Position numbers and translations under genes: made by a program | Part shown: one piece after another, positions 52,033 through 61,567 of the stretch | How positions within the stretch are numbered: position 1 is the stretch's first letter | Layout: every line of letters starts with the position of its first letter | From: Acidiphilium sp. 37-60-79 | GTDB taxonomy: Bacteria > Pseudomonadota > Alphaproteobacteria > Acetobacterales > Acetobacteraceae | Length of the DNA stretch: 64,000 nt | NCBI GenBank assembly: GCA_002279355.1 | Contig: NCBV01000037.1 | Span: forward strand, 33,894 to 97,893 | Direction of reading: 5' to 3' | Notes under the pieces: generated by a model | What the model was told of the DNA's origin: nothing | The model's input: the letters and a program-made list of their open reading frames with translations, nothing else | Database searches by the model: none

Positions 52033-52404
52033 ATGGGGAAGGAGCAAAAATTGGAGCCGGTGGCGTATAAGATTTTTCACGCGCATGAGTGGGCGCAGTT
52101 TGAGCGCGACGGCGTGTTTCATGGCTCGGCGGTGGACCGGGCGGATGGGTTTATTCATTTATCGGCGCGCGCGCAGGTGGACGGGACGTTGCAGGCGCAT
52201 TTTGCTGGCGCGTCAGGGTTGGTGCTGGCGGCGATTGATTTGGCGGCGTTGGGCGATGCGGTGCGGTGGGAGCCTGCGCGGGGCGGCATTTTGTTTCCGC
52301 ATGTCTATGGCGCATTACCGCGCGCGGCGGTGCTTGAGGTCGAGGTGATTGGAGAGGAAGCGCTTGCGGGGACTCGCTGGCCGGGCGATGGTGTGCGCGA
52401 ATAA
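52033..52404 (+). CDS. DUF952 family protein
   Basis: 123 residues. YKIFHAHEWAQFERDGVFHG, DRADGFIHLSARAQVDGTL and RGGILFPHVYGALPRAAVLE are the DUF952 signature (FIHLS, HVYG). ATG 52033 follows GGGGAAGGAG. Function unknown. A frame starting at 52016 in another phase is a shadow. Confidence 0.85.
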   Translation: MGKEQKLEPVAYKIFHAHEWAQFERDGVFHGSAVDRADGFIHLSARAQVDGTLQAHFAGASGLVLAAIDLAALGDAVRWEPARGGILFPHVYGALPRAAVLEVEVIGEEALAGTRWPGDGVRE

Positions 52405-52425
52405 GCGCGATATTGGAGCGAAAAC

Positions 52426-53490
52426 ATGGATGAGCAGCGTGTACGGGCGGCGGTTTTGGCATTTCCGGGCGTCGGGGCGGAGCAGATCGACTCGGTTTCC
52501 GTGCGTGAGGGGTTGGTGCAGGTGGCGTTGCGGGTGGATCGGGCCGAGGCGGCGCGGTTTGAAGCGGTGCGGGCTGGGTTAGAGGCCGCGCTGGGCAAAT
52601 TGGCCGGGGTGCGCAATGCGGCGGTGGTGCTGACGGCGCAGCGAGCGGCGGCGCCTGAGCCTGCTCCGGCCGGAGCTCCAGCGGGAGCGCCCGCGATGTT
52701 GAGCCAAGTCGGCTCGATCATCGCGGTGGCGTCCGGCAAGGGCGGGGTGGGCAAATCGACCGTCGCGGTGAATGTGGCGGCGGCACTGGCGCAGACCGGG
52801 CTGCGGGTCGGGCTGTTGGATGCGGATATTTACGGGCCGTCATTGCCGCGCATGCTGGGTCATCAGGGCAAGCCCGCGATGGAGGGCAATCGGCTGGTGC
52901 CGATGCAGGCCTGGGGGCTGCATGCGATCTCGATTGGCCATGTGGTCGATGAGGAGACCGCGATGGTGTGGCGCGGACCGATGGTGTTGAACGCGCTGAT
53001 GCAGCTGATGGGGCAGGTGGCGTGGCCCGCCCTTGATGTGATGGTAATCGATTTGCCGCCGGGCACCGGGGATATTCAATTGACGCTGGCGCAGCGGGTG
53101 AAATTGACCGGGGCGGTGGTGGTTTCGACGCCGCAGGATATTGCTTTGGCGGATGCGCGCCGGGGTGTGGCGATGTTCCGGCAGGTGCGGGTGCCGATTT
53201 TGGGCATTGTCGAGAATATGAGCTTTTTCGCCTGCCCGCATTGTGGCGAGCGGAGCGACATTTTCGGCCATGGCGGGGCGCGGGCGGAGGCGGCGCGGAT
53301 TGGCGTGCCGTTCCTGGGCGAAGTGCCGTTGCTGCTCGCCATTCGCGAAACCTCGGATGCGGGAACGCCGGTGGTGGTGAGTGCGCCCGAGAGCGAGGCG
53401 GCGCAGGCCTTCAGGGCAGTGGCGGCGGCGGTCGCGACCCAGATCAGTGCCGCGCCCAAGCAAGCCGGGCCGCGCATCGTGATTGAGTAG
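52426..53490 (+). CDS. Mrp/ApbC iron-sulfur carrier ATPase
   Basis: 354 residues. N-terminal MIP18-like domain, deviant Walker A ASGKGGVGKSTVAVN, LLDADIYGPSLPRMLG, VIDLPPGTGDIQLTL and the cluster-binding FFACPHCGERSDIFG. Carries and transfers [4Fe-4S] clusters. Intact. Confidence 0.9.
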   Translation: MDEQRVRAAVLAFPGVGAEQIDSVSVREGLVQVALRVDRAEAARFEAVRAGLEAALGKLAGVRNAAVVLTAQRAAAPEPAPAGAPAGAPAMLSQVGSIIAVASGKGGVGKSTVAVNVAAALAQTGLRVGLLDADIYGPSLPRMLGHQGKPAMEGNRLVPMQAWGLHAISIGHVVDEETAMVWRGPMVLNALMQLMGQVAWPALDVMVIDLPPGTGDIQLTLAQRVKLTGAVVVSTPQDIALADARRGVAMFRQVRVPILGIVENMSFFACPHCGERSDIFGHGGARAEAARIGVPFLGEVPLLLAIRETSDAGTPVVVSAPESEAAQAFRAVAAAVATQISAAPKQAGPRIVIE

Positions 53491-53504
53491 TGCCGGGGGC
53501 GGGG

Positions 53505-53948
53505 ATGGCGGCGATCGGGTTTTATCATCTGACCCGGACCAAGCTGCTGGCGGCCTTGCCGCCGTTGCTCGGGCGCAGCCTCGCGGCCGGCGCACGGGTG
53601 TTGCTCGTGGCGCAGAACCCGGCCTTACTGGCCAGCATCGATGATGCGCTGTGGCGAAGCGAGCATCCCGATTGGTTGCCGCATGGCATGGCCGGTGGAG
53701 CGGATGATGCGGCGCAGCCGATTTTGCTGAGTATGGCCGATCATCCCGGCAATCAGGCGGGCTTTTTATTTTTGGCCGATGGTGCGCCTGTCCCGCTCGA
53801 TCGGTTCGAGCGGGTGTTTGATCTCTTCGATGGCACCGCGCCAGAGGCGGTCAGTGCGGCGCGCAACCGCTGGGCGGCGGCGAAGCAGGCCGGTCACGCC
53901 CTCACCTATTGGCGGCAGGACGAGTCCGGCTGGGTGAAGGCTGGATAG
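53505..53948 (+). CDS. holC: DNA polymerase III subunit chi (HolC)
   Basis: 147 residues from ATG 53505. AAIGFYHLTRTKLLAALPPL at the start, LWRSEHPDWLPHGMAGG and RFERVFDLFDG are chi signatures. Links the clamp loader to SSB. The 99-bp duplicated segment begins 12 bases after its stop. Confidence 0.88.
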   Translation: MAAIGFYHLTRTKLLAALPPLLGRSLAAGARVLLVAQNPALLASIDDALWRSEHPDWLPHGMAGGADDAAQPILLSMADHPGNQAGFLFLADGAPVPLDRFERVFDLFDGTAPEAVSAARNRWAAAKQAGHALTYWRQDESGWVKAG

Positions 53949-53959
53949 CGCCGGGACAC

Positions 53960-54058
53960 TAGCCGCATTTATTCATGAGGGCGTTTCCTTCAATTTTTCT
54001 ACAATAAGCTACGCAACCGGACGTCGTGACGGCGTGATGCTTCGCCGGCCAATGTGGG
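53960..54058 (+). repeat. 99-bp copy of peptide-4 gene segment
   Basis: Same 99 bp and orientation as 37493-37591. Here it forms the last part of the mtnP frame read backwards. Preceded by GGGACACTAG, also found at the edge of the inverted repeat at 25950. Confidence 0.9.
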
Positions 54059-54826
54059 ATCACGCGGGGTGGCGAGGGCGGGGGCGATCGCACGCACCAA
54101 GGCGCGGGCGCGGTCCGCATTGCCGAGCAGGATTTTCACCACTTGATCGACCGTCACGGCGTCATGCTCGTCGTGCCAGCAATCGAAATCGGTGACCATG
54201 GCGACGGTCGCGTAGCAAATTTCGGCTTCGCGGGCGAGTTTGGCTTCGGGCATGTTGGTCATGCCGATCACCGAGCAGCCCCAGGAGCGATAGAGATTGC
54301 TTTCGGCGCGGGTGGAGAATTGCGGGCCTTCCATCACGAGGTAGGTGCCGCCGCGCGTCACCGGCACGTCGAGCTGGCGGGCGGCGTGTTCCAGCGCGTC
54401 ACCGAGGCGCGAACAGACCGGATCGGCCATCGAAACATGCGCGACGCAGCCGACGGAGAAAAAGCTTTTGGTGCGGGCGAAGCTGCGATCGATGAATTGA
54501 TCGACAATGACAAAATGCCCGGGCGGCAGATCGGCGCGTAGGCTGCCAACGGCGGAGAGCGAAAGAATATCAGTCACACCGACGCGTTTCAGCGCATCGA
54601 TATTGGCGCGGTAATTGAGGTCTGACGGGGCGCGGCGATGACCGCGACCGTGGCGGGGCAGAAACACCAGCTGCACCCCGCCGAGGGTGCCGAACAGCAG
54701 CGCATCGGACGGTTCGCCCCAGGGTGTGCTGATATGTTCCCAATGCTGGTCTTCCAGACCTTCGATATCATAAAGGCCAGAGCCGCCGATAATGCCGATG
54801 ATGGGGGTTTTGCGGGGGTCGGTCAT
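53999..54826 (-). CDS. mtnP: S-methyl-5'-thioadenosine phosphorylase, C terminus replaced
   Basis: 275 codons. Phosphate and base motifs are intact: IIGGSGLYDIEGLED, FLPRHGRGHRRAPSDLNYRA, VMEGPQFSTRAES, GMTNMPEAKLAREAEICYAT and TDFDCWHDEHDAVTV. After IAPALATPRDP (54059) the native end is missing and the inserted segment adds 20 foreign residues (TLAGEASRRHDVRLRSLL). The active site is complete, so function may persist. ATG overlaps the petC stop (ATGA). Confidence 0.85.
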   Translation of the reverse strand: MTDPRKTPIIGIIGGSGLYDIEGLEDQHWEHISTPWGEPSDALLFGTLGGVQLVFLPRHGRGHRRAPSDLNYRANIDALKRVGVTDILSLSAVGSLRADLPPGHFVIVDQFIDRSFARTKSFFSVGCVAHVSMADPVCSRLGDALEHAARQLDVPVTRGGTYLVMEGPQFSTRAESNLYRSWGCSVIGMTNMPEAKLAREAEICYATVAMVTDFDCWHDEHDAVTVDQVVKILLGNADRARALVRAIAPALATPRDPTLAGEASRRHDVRLRSLL

Positions 54827-55440
54827 GGGGTGCGATCCTGTCGTAGGGCGAAAAAGCCGATAAGGCCGAAAATGGCGAGAAAGATCATGGCGCGTAGCAT
54901 GATCGATTTGCGTTGATCGAGGGTTGGGTCTGCCGACCAGGCGAGAAAGGCGGCGACATCATGGTCCATGGTGGCGGGCGAGGGCTTCACGCCGCCCGCG
55001 AGGGTGATCGAGCCGGGGGCCAGCGGATGATGGGCGCGCAGGAGTGCCACGATACTGGCCGGGCCATGCGGCAGGGCGGTGGTGATGAGCGAAAGATCCG
55101 GCGCGGCCTGGCTGTTGGCGCCGGGTGGGCGCAAGGCGAGCAGGCGGTTGTCCGGGGTCATCGGGATGCCGGATTTGGCGCCGGGGGTGAGGAAGCGATG
55201 GATTTGCCAGGTGAGACGGGTGATGGCGGCCGGGGTGAGTCCGATGCCGGTAAGGTCGCGATATCGCACAGCGCGGATCGCGTGGCAGGCGGCGCAATCG
55301 GCTTGATAAACGGCAAAGCCGGTTTGGAGGGAGGCTTGATTATAGCTGCCAAGCAAGGTGGTGAAGCCGAAATGCGGGGCGGCCCGAGCCATCGGGCTGA
55401 GGGCGAAGGCCGCGAGCAGGCCGATGAGAGGCGCGCGCAT
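54823..55440 (-). CDS. petC: Cytochrome c1 (short form)
   Basis: 205 residues, shorter than the usual 250 or so. Signal peptide, haem site DCAACHAIRAVRYRDLTGIG, C-terminal anchor (SIMLRAMIFLAIFGLIGFFA). The haem-binding Cys and His are kept, unlike cofactor sites in its two partner subunits. TGATG overlap with petB. Confidence 0.8.
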   Translation of the reverse strand: MRAPLIGLLAAFALSPMARAAPHFGFTTLLGSYNQASLQTGFAVYQADCAACHAIRAVRYRDLTGIGLTPAAITRLTWQIHRFLTPGAKSGIPMTPDNRLLALRPPGANSQAAPDLSLITTALPHGPASIVALLRAHHPLAPGSITLAGGVKPSPATMDHDVAAFLAWSADPTLDQRKSIMLRAMIFLAIFGLIGFFALRQDRTP

Positions 55441-56663
55441 CAGATTTTGCCTCCGGTAAGGCGGGTGGGGACCGGTTTAGGGTGTTCGAGCAGGCTGATC
55501 AGCGGGGTGAGGAGCAAAAAATGGGCAATCACGTAGAACGCGCTGAGATCGGTGATCAGGGACCAAAGGGCGGTGCGTTGATCCGCGCCAATCGAGAGCA
55601 AAATCCAGGCGGCGGCGAGCAGCCAGAGGGCGCGGCGGTGCCAGGGGCGGTAGCGTGCGGCGGCGGCGGCGCTGCGGTCAAGCCAGGGCAGGGCGGCGAG
55701 CAGGATCAGCAGGACAGCGATCAACAATGTGCCGCCGCCGAGGCTTTGGCCCGCTTGGGCGAGACCGGCGAAGCCGAGTAGATACCAGGGCAGATCGAGA
55801 TGCAACGGCAGCGCCAGCGGACTGGCGGGAATGGCGTTCAGGCGGCTGGATTGCAAATGCGGGGCGGCGAGGATCAGGGCGAAAAAAATCAAGCCGGTGA
55901 GGATTGCGGCGGCGAATAGCCGGGACGAGGCATGCGGGTGCAGCGGCACGATATCGCGCGGATCGAGCTGGGCGAGGCCGTTGCCGTTGGCAGGCGGGGC
56001 AAGGCGTTGGGTCAGGCTGGTGAGGCCCGCGATCAGCAGGAGCAAAAACCCGATGGCGATATGGGCCATGGCGATGCGGGTGAGATCCATATGGGCAAGA
56101 TCATGGCGAGATAATTCGCCCGCCGTGCCGAGAAAGGCTGCGGCGAGGCCGGTGCCGATGATCGGGATGGTGGCGAGATGGGCGGCCAGCGTCGTGCTGA
56201 GGGCGGCGCTGGCGGCGCCATCGATCATGATGAAGCCGAGCACGCCCAGGAACAGGAAGGTGGCGAAGCGGAGCACATTCACCATCCAGGCGAGTTCGCG
56301 GCCATCGCGATATAGCCCAAGGCGCAGGGCGCGGAATAATTGCAGATAGGCGAGCGCGAACAGGATAGTGACGCCGGTGCGATGCAAATCGCGGATCAGC
56401 CAGCCGAACGGCACGGCGCGCATGATGGTTTGGAGAGATATGAAGGCGCCGTGCGGGGTGGCGTGGTAAAACAAGCCGAGCCAGATGCCGGTGAAGGTGA
56501 GCGTGAGCAGCGCGCCCCAGATCAAGGGTTCAAGGCAGGCGCCAAGGCTGAAATCGACCGGGACGGGCGCAAAAATCAGATGATCGCGCAGCAGGCGGCG
56601 CACCGGCAGGCGTTGCTCGAGCCAGGGCGCTGCTTGGGCGGTCGGGTCAGTTGGGTTGGGCAT
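55440..56663 (-). CDS. petB: Cytochrome b of bc1-type complex, haem bH ligands missing
   Basis: 407 residues from ATG 56663, 10 bases after petA. Alignment by eye to bacterial cytochrome b is clear (TIMRAVPFGWLIRDLHRTGV). The bL ligands H94 and H201 are kept, but both bH ligands, which should lie 14 residues after each, are Q108 (AYLQLFRAL) and T215. The cd-loop PWG is absent (GFIMIDGAAS) and the Qo-site PEWY is LPWY. Eight membrane helices remain and the frame is open. It cannot perform a normal Q cycle as predicted. Confidence 0.8.
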   Translation of the reverse strand: MPNPTDPTAQAAPWLEQRLPVRRLLRDHLIFAPVPVDFSLGACLEPLIWGALLTLTFTGIWLGLFYHATPHGAFISLQTIMRAVPFGWLIRDLHRTGVTILFALAYLQLFRALRLGLYRDGRELAWMVNVLRFATFLFLGVLGFIMIDGAASAALSTTLAAHLATIPIIGTGLAAAFLGTAGELSRHDLAHMDLTRIAMAHIAIGFLLLLIAGLTSLTQRLAPPANGNGLAQLDPRDIVPLHPHASSRLFAAAILTGLIFFALILAAPHLQSSRLNAIPASPLALPLHLDLPWYLLGFAGLAQAGQSLGGGTLLIAVLLILLAALPWLDRSAAAAARYRPWHRRALWLLAAAWILLSIGADQRTALWSLITDLSAFYVIAHFLLLTPLISLLEHPKPVPTRLTGGKI

Positions 56664-56673
56664 TGGGGTGCTT

Positions 56674-57144
56674 TCAGCCGAGCCGGAGCGCGTGTTTGGA
56701 GAGAAAGCGATGCGGCGGGATGGTGAGGTGAAGCGCCCGCTGCGCGGCGGCCGTTTGGTTGGGTAAGGGGCGGCCGAGCGGGTCGAAGCGGGTGCCGTCA
56801 CACGGGTCGGTAAAGCCGGTTGGGGTTGGTTTGAGCAGGCAGAAATGCTGGGGTGCGACGCCGCCGAACACCACGAAAGCCGGGTTGGCTGGGTTGAGCT
56901 GGATGGCGCGGCGCGTGATCTCGCGGGCGCGGAGATGGCGGATCAGAATGGGCTGGCCGCGAAACGCGATGATGTGGGTTTGGCCGGGGGCAATCGTGGC
57001 GAGATTGATGATGCGGCTGGCGGCGGCGCTGCTCGCGGCGTTGGGGCCAAGGGCGGCAATGAAGGCCCAGGCAATCGCGCCAAACCCGATTGCGGTGAAG
57101 GCGATGGTGAGGATGGTGAGGAAACTGACGTTGGTGCTGCGCAT
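56674..57144 (-). CDS. petA: Rieske-like subunit without cluster ligands
   Basis: 156 residues from ATG 57144. N-terminal membrane anchor (SFLTILTIAFTAIGFGAIAW), linker and a Rieske-like fold ending FDPLGRPLPNQ and LHLTIPPH. Where Rieske proteins have Cys-Thr-His...Cys and Cys-Pro-Cys-His, this has A97-P-Q99...C102 and D113-P-C115-D116. All four [2Fe-2S] ligands are gone while both disulfide cysteines remain. Frame intact, first gene of petABC-mtnP. Confidence 0.75.
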   Translation of the reverse strand: MRSTNVSFLTILTIAFTAIGFGAIAWAFIAALGPNAASSAAASRIINLATIAPGQTHIIAFRGQPILIRHLRAREITRRAIQLNPANPAFVVFGGVAPQHFCLLKPTPTGFTDPCDGTRFDPLGRPLPNQTAAAQRALHLTIPPHRFLSKHALRLG

Positions 57145-57251
57145 GGCTCGGGTGGCATGCCGCGAATGGCGCGACGATTCAAGCCATTGGCGCGGTTTTG
57201 TGATGTCAGCGGGTTCGGCGCTATAGAGGAGCGAGAGCGAAGGAGGCGTAA

Positions 57252-58151
57252 ATGACTGCCGAGAATCCTGAATTGGATGTGCCGCGCCATGAGGCGCTGA
57301 AGCCGCGTGCGGCCGCTTGGTTTGCAACATTGCGTGACCAGATTTGTGCAGCGTTCGAGGCGATTGAGGATGAGTACGGTCTGGTGCCGGGGCGCGCCCA
57401 TGGGGATTTGCCGCCGGGGCGCTTTGAGCGGACGGCGTGGAGCCGGGAATCGGGCGGCGGCGGCGTGACCAGCGTGATGCGCGGGCGGGTGTTTGAGAAG
57501 GTGGGGGTAAATATTTCCACCGTTTGGGGTGAGTTCAGCCCGGAATTTCGTAAATCGATTCCAGGGGCGGCGGACGATCCGCGTTTTTGGGCGGCGGGGA
57601 TTAGTTTGGTCGCGCATATGCGCAGCCCCCGCGTGCCAGCCGCGCATATGAATACCCGTATGATCGTGACCACCAAGGGCTGGTTTGGCGGTGGCGGGGA
57701 TTTGACGCCGTTGCAGCCAGGCACGGCTGCCTCGGCTGAGGATGGCGCGACATTTCACGAATCCTTCAAGAATGTGTGCGATGCGTATGACCCGGACTAT
57801 TATCCGAAATATAAAAAATGGTGCGATGACTATTTCTACCTGCCCCATCGCGGCGAGACCCGCGGGGTGGGCGGCATTTTTTATGATTATTTGGAGAACG
57901 CCGATATCGAGCGCGATTTTGCCTTTACCCGCGATGTCGGTCAGGGATTTTTGCGCGGCTATGAGGCGATCGTGCGGCGGCGGATGGGCGAGGCGTGGAC
58001 GCCAGAGGAGCGCGAGGCGCAGCTGGTGCGCCGGGGGCGCTATGTCGAGTTTAATTTGCTCTATGATCGCGGCACCATTTTTGGCCTGAAAACCGGCGGC
58101 AATATCGAAGCGATTTTGATGAGCCTGCCACCAGAAGCGCGCTGGCCGTGA
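57252..58151 (+). CDS. hemF: Oxygen-dependent coproporphyrinogen III oxidase
   Basis: 299 residues. [20 protein letters not shown], then [31 protein letters not shown] and [40 protein letters not shown] are HemF signatures. Makes protoporphyrinogen IX precursor for haem. Divergent from petA. Confidence 0.95.
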   Translation: MTAENPELDVPRHEALKPRAAAWFATLRDQICAAFEAIEDEYGLVPGRAHGDLPPGRFERTAWSRESGGGGVTSVMRGRVFEKVGVNISTVWGEFSPEFRKSIPGAADDPRFWAAGISLVAHMRSPRVPAAHMNTRMIVTTKGWFGGGGDLTPLQPGTAASAEDGATFHESFKNVCDAYDPDYYPKYKKWCDDYFYLPHRGETRGVGGIFYDYLENADIERDFAFTRDVGQGFLRGYEAIVRRRMGEAWTPEEREAQLVRRGRYVEFNLLYDRGTIFGLKTGGNIEAILMSLPPEARWP

Positions 58152-58164
58152 GGTTATTCGCCTG

Positions 58165-58836
58165 ATGGACACGATTTATCGCGGCGATTTGGTGAGCAAG
58201 GCCGGGCGGCGCAATGCGTGGCTCGATGCGTTATTCGTCGATCATGCGGTGCTGCGGCTCGGCTGGACCAACTTTGCCACCGTGCAGCCGGACGTGTTGT
58301 ATCGCTCGAACCACCCGCTGCCGGGGCATTTGCGGCGCTATGTGCAGGCGGTGGGGTTGCGCAGTGTGATTAATTTACGCGGGCAATGCGCGAATGGTTC
58401 GGATGCGCTCTCGCGCGAGGCGGCGGCGCGCTTGGGGCTCGAATTTTACGATATGGCGCTGGAATCGCGCGGGGCGCCGCAGCGCGTGCGGATTATCCGG
58501 CTGGCGGAAATTTATCGCACCATGGCACGTCCGGGCTTGATCCATTGCAAATCCGGCGCGGATCGGGCCGGGCTTGCGGCGGCGCTTTATGTGCTGATCG
58601 AGGGCGGCAGTTCGGCGCAGGCGCTGGTTCAGTTGAGCTGGCGGTTTGGCCATATCAAGCAATCCAACACCGGGATTCTCGATGCGTTCATCGCCACCTT
58701 TGCGCGCGAGGCGGAAGGGCGGATCGGGTTTCTCGATTGGGTCGAGCATGAGTATGACGAGGTGGCGCTGCGGGCGCGTTTTCGGTCGCGCAGCCTCGCC
58801 GGGTTCGTCAATGATCGGATCTTGCGCCGCGAATGA
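58165..58836 (+). CDS. Dual-specificity/tyrosine phosphatase-family protein
   Basis: 223 residues. Active-site loop IHCKSGADRAGLAA (Cys-x5-Arg), upstream LRSVINLRGQC with LYRSNHPLPGHL. Starts 13 bases after hemF, likely co-transcribed. Substrate unknown, may be a lipid or phosphate ester. Confidence 0.8.
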   Translation: MDTIYRGDLVSKAGRRNAWLDALFVDHAVLRLGWTNFATVQPDVLYRSNHPLPGHLRRYVQAVGLRSVINLRGQCANGSDALSREAAARLGLEFYDMALESRGAPQRVRIIRLAEIYRTMARPGLIHCKSGADRAGLAAALYVLIEGGSSAQALVQLSWRFGHIKQSNTGILDAFIATFAREAEGRIGFLDWVEHEYDEVALRARFRSRSLAGFVNDRILRRE

Positions 58837-58851
58837 TTAGTTCTCTGGGTA

Positions 58852-59364
58852 CTAGTTCTCTGGCGGGACCGGGCTGATCGGGATTTCGCGGGCTTCGATG
58901 GTGGGTTGCTCGCCATAGCCTGGGGTGCGGATTTCGGCGCCGATTGTGTTGTTCAGCTCGGCCTCGATCTCGTCGCTCGCTTCGCGGGCGCGGTAATTTT
59001 GGCTGTTGCCGTTGTTATGCTGGCCGCCATTTTGCCCGCCATTTTGGCCCAGTTGGGGCTGGCTTTGCGGGGCGACGTGGCCGCCTTGCGCCTGATTCAT
59101 CGCCAAGGTGATGCGGAAATAATGCTCGGCATATTGGAAATAGCTCTCGGCCAAAACGCGATCGCCGCTGCTTGAGGCGTCGCGGGCCATTTGCTGGTAT
59201 TTGTCGTAGAGCTGTTGGGCGGTACCGCGCACGCGCTGTTCGGGGCCGTTGCTGTCGAACACATGGTTGCGATTGAGCGGCGCACTGTTCTGGAAGCTGC
59301 GAAAATTGCCGTTGCCGCCGCCATTGGGGCGGTTATTGCGGCTGCGCATGCGTTTAATATTCAT
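58852..59364 (-). CDS. DUF4167 domain protein
   Basis: 170 residues from ATG 59364 (in-frame ATG 59385 is an alternative). Basic start NIKRMRSRNNRP, then DSNGPEQRVRGTAQQLYDKY and ESYFQYAEHYFRITLAMNQA, the DUF4167 core. Low-complexity GQNGGQNGGQHNNGN tail. Found after prmC in most alphaproteobacteria; RNA-binding suspected. Confidence 0.88.
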   Translation of the reverse strand: MNIKRMRSRNNRPNGGGNGNFRSFQNSAPLNRNHVFDSNGPEQRVRGTAQQLYDKYQQMARDASSSGDRVLAESYFQYAEHYFRITLAMNQAQGGHVAPQSQPQLGQNGGQNGGQHNNGNSQNYRAREASDEIEAELNNTIGAEIRTPGYGEQPTIEAREIPISPVPPEN

Positions 59365-59649
59365 CGAGTTCGATCGTCCTGTCATGGTGTGGTGGAGCGG
59401 CGGACGCGGGCTCAATAAGGCCTCTGTCTTCCGCGCCGATCGTCCGCGACCGGTTCCTGCCTTGATTTGGCGGGATGCTATCATGGCGCAGCGATGTCGG
59501 CGAACTCCCATCCGGTCAGACCGATCAGCGTATCAGGCGGACGACCAGGGGCGGGAGGTTGATCGGCATGAGCGGGCACAAAGGCGCGGTTCATGATCGA
59601 ACAAATAGTCTATAGCGCAAACGATGGAAGATGCCAAATTGTTTTTTTA

Positions 59650-60546
59650 TCAGCGGGTTGGGCGGGTGATGATAATGGCGCGGGGGATGGTTGCGAGGTC
59701 GTGTTGCTGCGCTGTGGCAAAACCGGCGGCGTGAGCCATGTCGCGCAGCGGGGCGGCTTGGCCGAGGCCACATTCGAGGATGGCCGCGCCGTGCGGGGCG
59801 AGGCGTTGCGGCAAATCAGCGAGGATGGCGCGGTAGGCGCAGAGTCCATCCGCACCGCCATCGAGGGCGGAGGCGGGTTCGTAGCGCGCGACCTCGGGCA
59901 TCAGGCTTGGGATGTCGGCGTGCGGGATATAAGGCGGGTTGGCGAGAATCAAATCGAATTGCGCGGCGAGCGGGGCGGCCCAATCGGCCACGATGAAATG
60001 GCTGCGGTGCGCAAGGCCGAGTGTGCTTGCGTTGGCGCGGGCGAGTTGGGCGGCTTGCTCGATCCGGTCGATCCCGATGCCCTGGGCGGCGGGGAACTCG
60101 GTGAGGGCAGCGAGCAGCAAGGCACCGGTGCCGGTGCCCAGATCGAGAATCCGCGCCACGTCATGACGGTGCGGAAATTGGGCGAGGGCGGCTTCGATCA
60201 GGGTTTCGCTGTCGGCGCGGGGGATGAGGGTGGCGGGGCTGACGGCGAGGGTGAGGGACCAGAAATTGGCGTGGCCGGTGAGAAAGGCGAGCGGTTCATG
60301 GGCAGCGCGGCGCTGGGTGAGGGCTTCGACGGTGGCGATGGTTTCGGGTGCGATCACATCGTGGCGGAGCAAATCTTCGAGCCGGCAGGAGAGAACATGG
60401 GCGAGCAGCAGGCGGGCTTCGCGGCGCGGCTGCTCGATCCCGGCAGCGCGGAGATGGTCGCTGAGCCGGGTGAGGAGGGTGGTGGTGGTTTCGCTGTTCA
60501 AGATTGGGCGTTCAAGATTGGGCGGCGAGTTTGGCGGCCTGATCAT
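59650..60546 (-). CDS. prmC: Release factor glutamine methyltransferase PrmC (HemK)
   Basis: 298 codons from ATG 60546, which overlaps prfA; TTG 60501 after the prfA stop is a plausible true start. SAM site [20 protein letters not shown] and catalytic [10 protein letters not shown]. Methylates the GGQ Gln of release factors. The 285 bp between prmC and the DUF4167 gene (59365-59649) have no supported gene. Confidence 0.93.
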   Translation of the reverse strand: MIRPPNSPPNLERPILNSETTTTLLTRLSDHLRAAGIEQPRREARLLLAHVLSCRLEDLLRHDVIAPETIATVEALTQRRAAHEPLAFLTGHANFWSLTLAVSPATLIPRADSETLIEAALAQFPHRHDVARILDLGTGTGALLLAALTEFPAAQGIGIDRIEQAAQLARANASTLGLAHRSHFIVADWAAPLAAQFDLILANPPYIPHADIPSLMPEVARYEPASALDGGADGLCAYRAILADLPQRLAPHGAAILECGLGQAAPLRDMAHAAGFATAQQHDLATIPRAIIITRPTR

Positions 60547-61567
60547 GGGCGATCAGGGCTTCGATAATGTCATCGAACTCGCCTTGCATGATCCGGTCGA
60601 TTTTATGGAGGGTCAGGTTGATCCGGTGGTCGGTGACGCGGCCTTGGGGGAAATTATAGGTGCGGATGCGCTCCGAGCGATCGCCAGTGCCGACTTGGGA
60701 TTTACGATCGGCGGCGCGCCCGGCATCGGCGCGGGCGCGTTCGGCGTCATAGATGCGCGAGCGCAATACTTTCATCGCTTTGGCGCGGTTTTTATGTTGG
60801 CTGCGCTCTTCTTGCATGGCGACCACGATGCCGGTGGGGAGATGGGTGATGCGCACAGCACTTTCGGTTTTGTTGACGTGCTGGCCGCCCGCCCCGGAGG
60901 CGCGATACACATCGATGCGCAAATCGCCTTCATCGATGGCGATATCGACATCTTCGGCCTCGGGCAGGACGGCGACGGTGATGGTGGAGGTGTGGATCCG
61001 GCCTTGGGTTTCGGTGCTGGGCACGCGCTGGACGCGATGCACGCCGCTTTCATATTTCAGCCGGGCGAACACGGATTTGCCGGTGATTTCGGCGATGCCT
61101 TCTTTCAGCCCGCCGAGTTCGGACTCGGTGTAGTCCAGATTTTCGAAGCGCCAGCCGCGTAAATCGGCGTAGCGGCGATAGGCGGCGAAGAGTTCGGCGG
61201 CGAACAGGCCGGCTTCATCACCGCCGGCGGCGGGGCGGATTTCGAGGATGGCGGGCAGATCATCCGCCTCGTCACGCGGGAGCAGGAGCAGGCGGATTTC
61301 GCGCTCCAGGGCGGGTAATTGTTCGTGCAGGAGCGCCAGTTCGGCATCCGCTAGCTCGCGCAATTCGAGGTCTGCGCGGGCGGCTTCGGCTTCGGCTTGG
61401 GCGCGTTGGCCCGCGCGCAATTGCTGGATCAGGGCTTCGAGCGGTTCGATGCCGGCCAGTTCACGCGAGGCGGCGACGAAGCGTTCGCCATCGAGGCCGG
61501 AGGCGAGCATGGCGCGCAATTCATGGGCGCGTTCGGCGATACGATCGAGCTGATGGTCGAGGCTCAT
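60512..61567 (-). CDS. prfA: Peptide chain release factor 1
   Basis: 351 residues. RF1 anticodon-type motif PST in [12 protein letters not shown] (PxT), and catalytic [17 protein letters not shown]. Reads UAA and UAG. Its start overlaps hisS (ATGA); its partner methylase follows. Confidence 0.95.
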   Translation of the reverse strand: MSLDHQLDRIAERAHELRAMLASGLDGERFVAASRELAGIEPLEALIQQLRAGQRAQAEAEAARADLELRELADAELALLHEQLPALEREIRLLLLPRDEADDLPAILEIRPAAGGDEAGLFAAELFAAYRRYADLRGWRFENLDYTESELGGLKEGIAEITGKSVFARLKYESGVHRVQRVPSTETQGRIHTSTITVAVLPEAEDVDIAIDEGDLRIDVYRASGAGGQHVNKTESAVRITHLPTGIVVAMQEERSQHKNRAKAMKVLRSRIYDAERARADAGRAADRKSQVGTGDRSERIRTYNFPQGRVTDHRINLTLHKIDRIMQGEFDDIIEALIAHDQAAKLAAQS

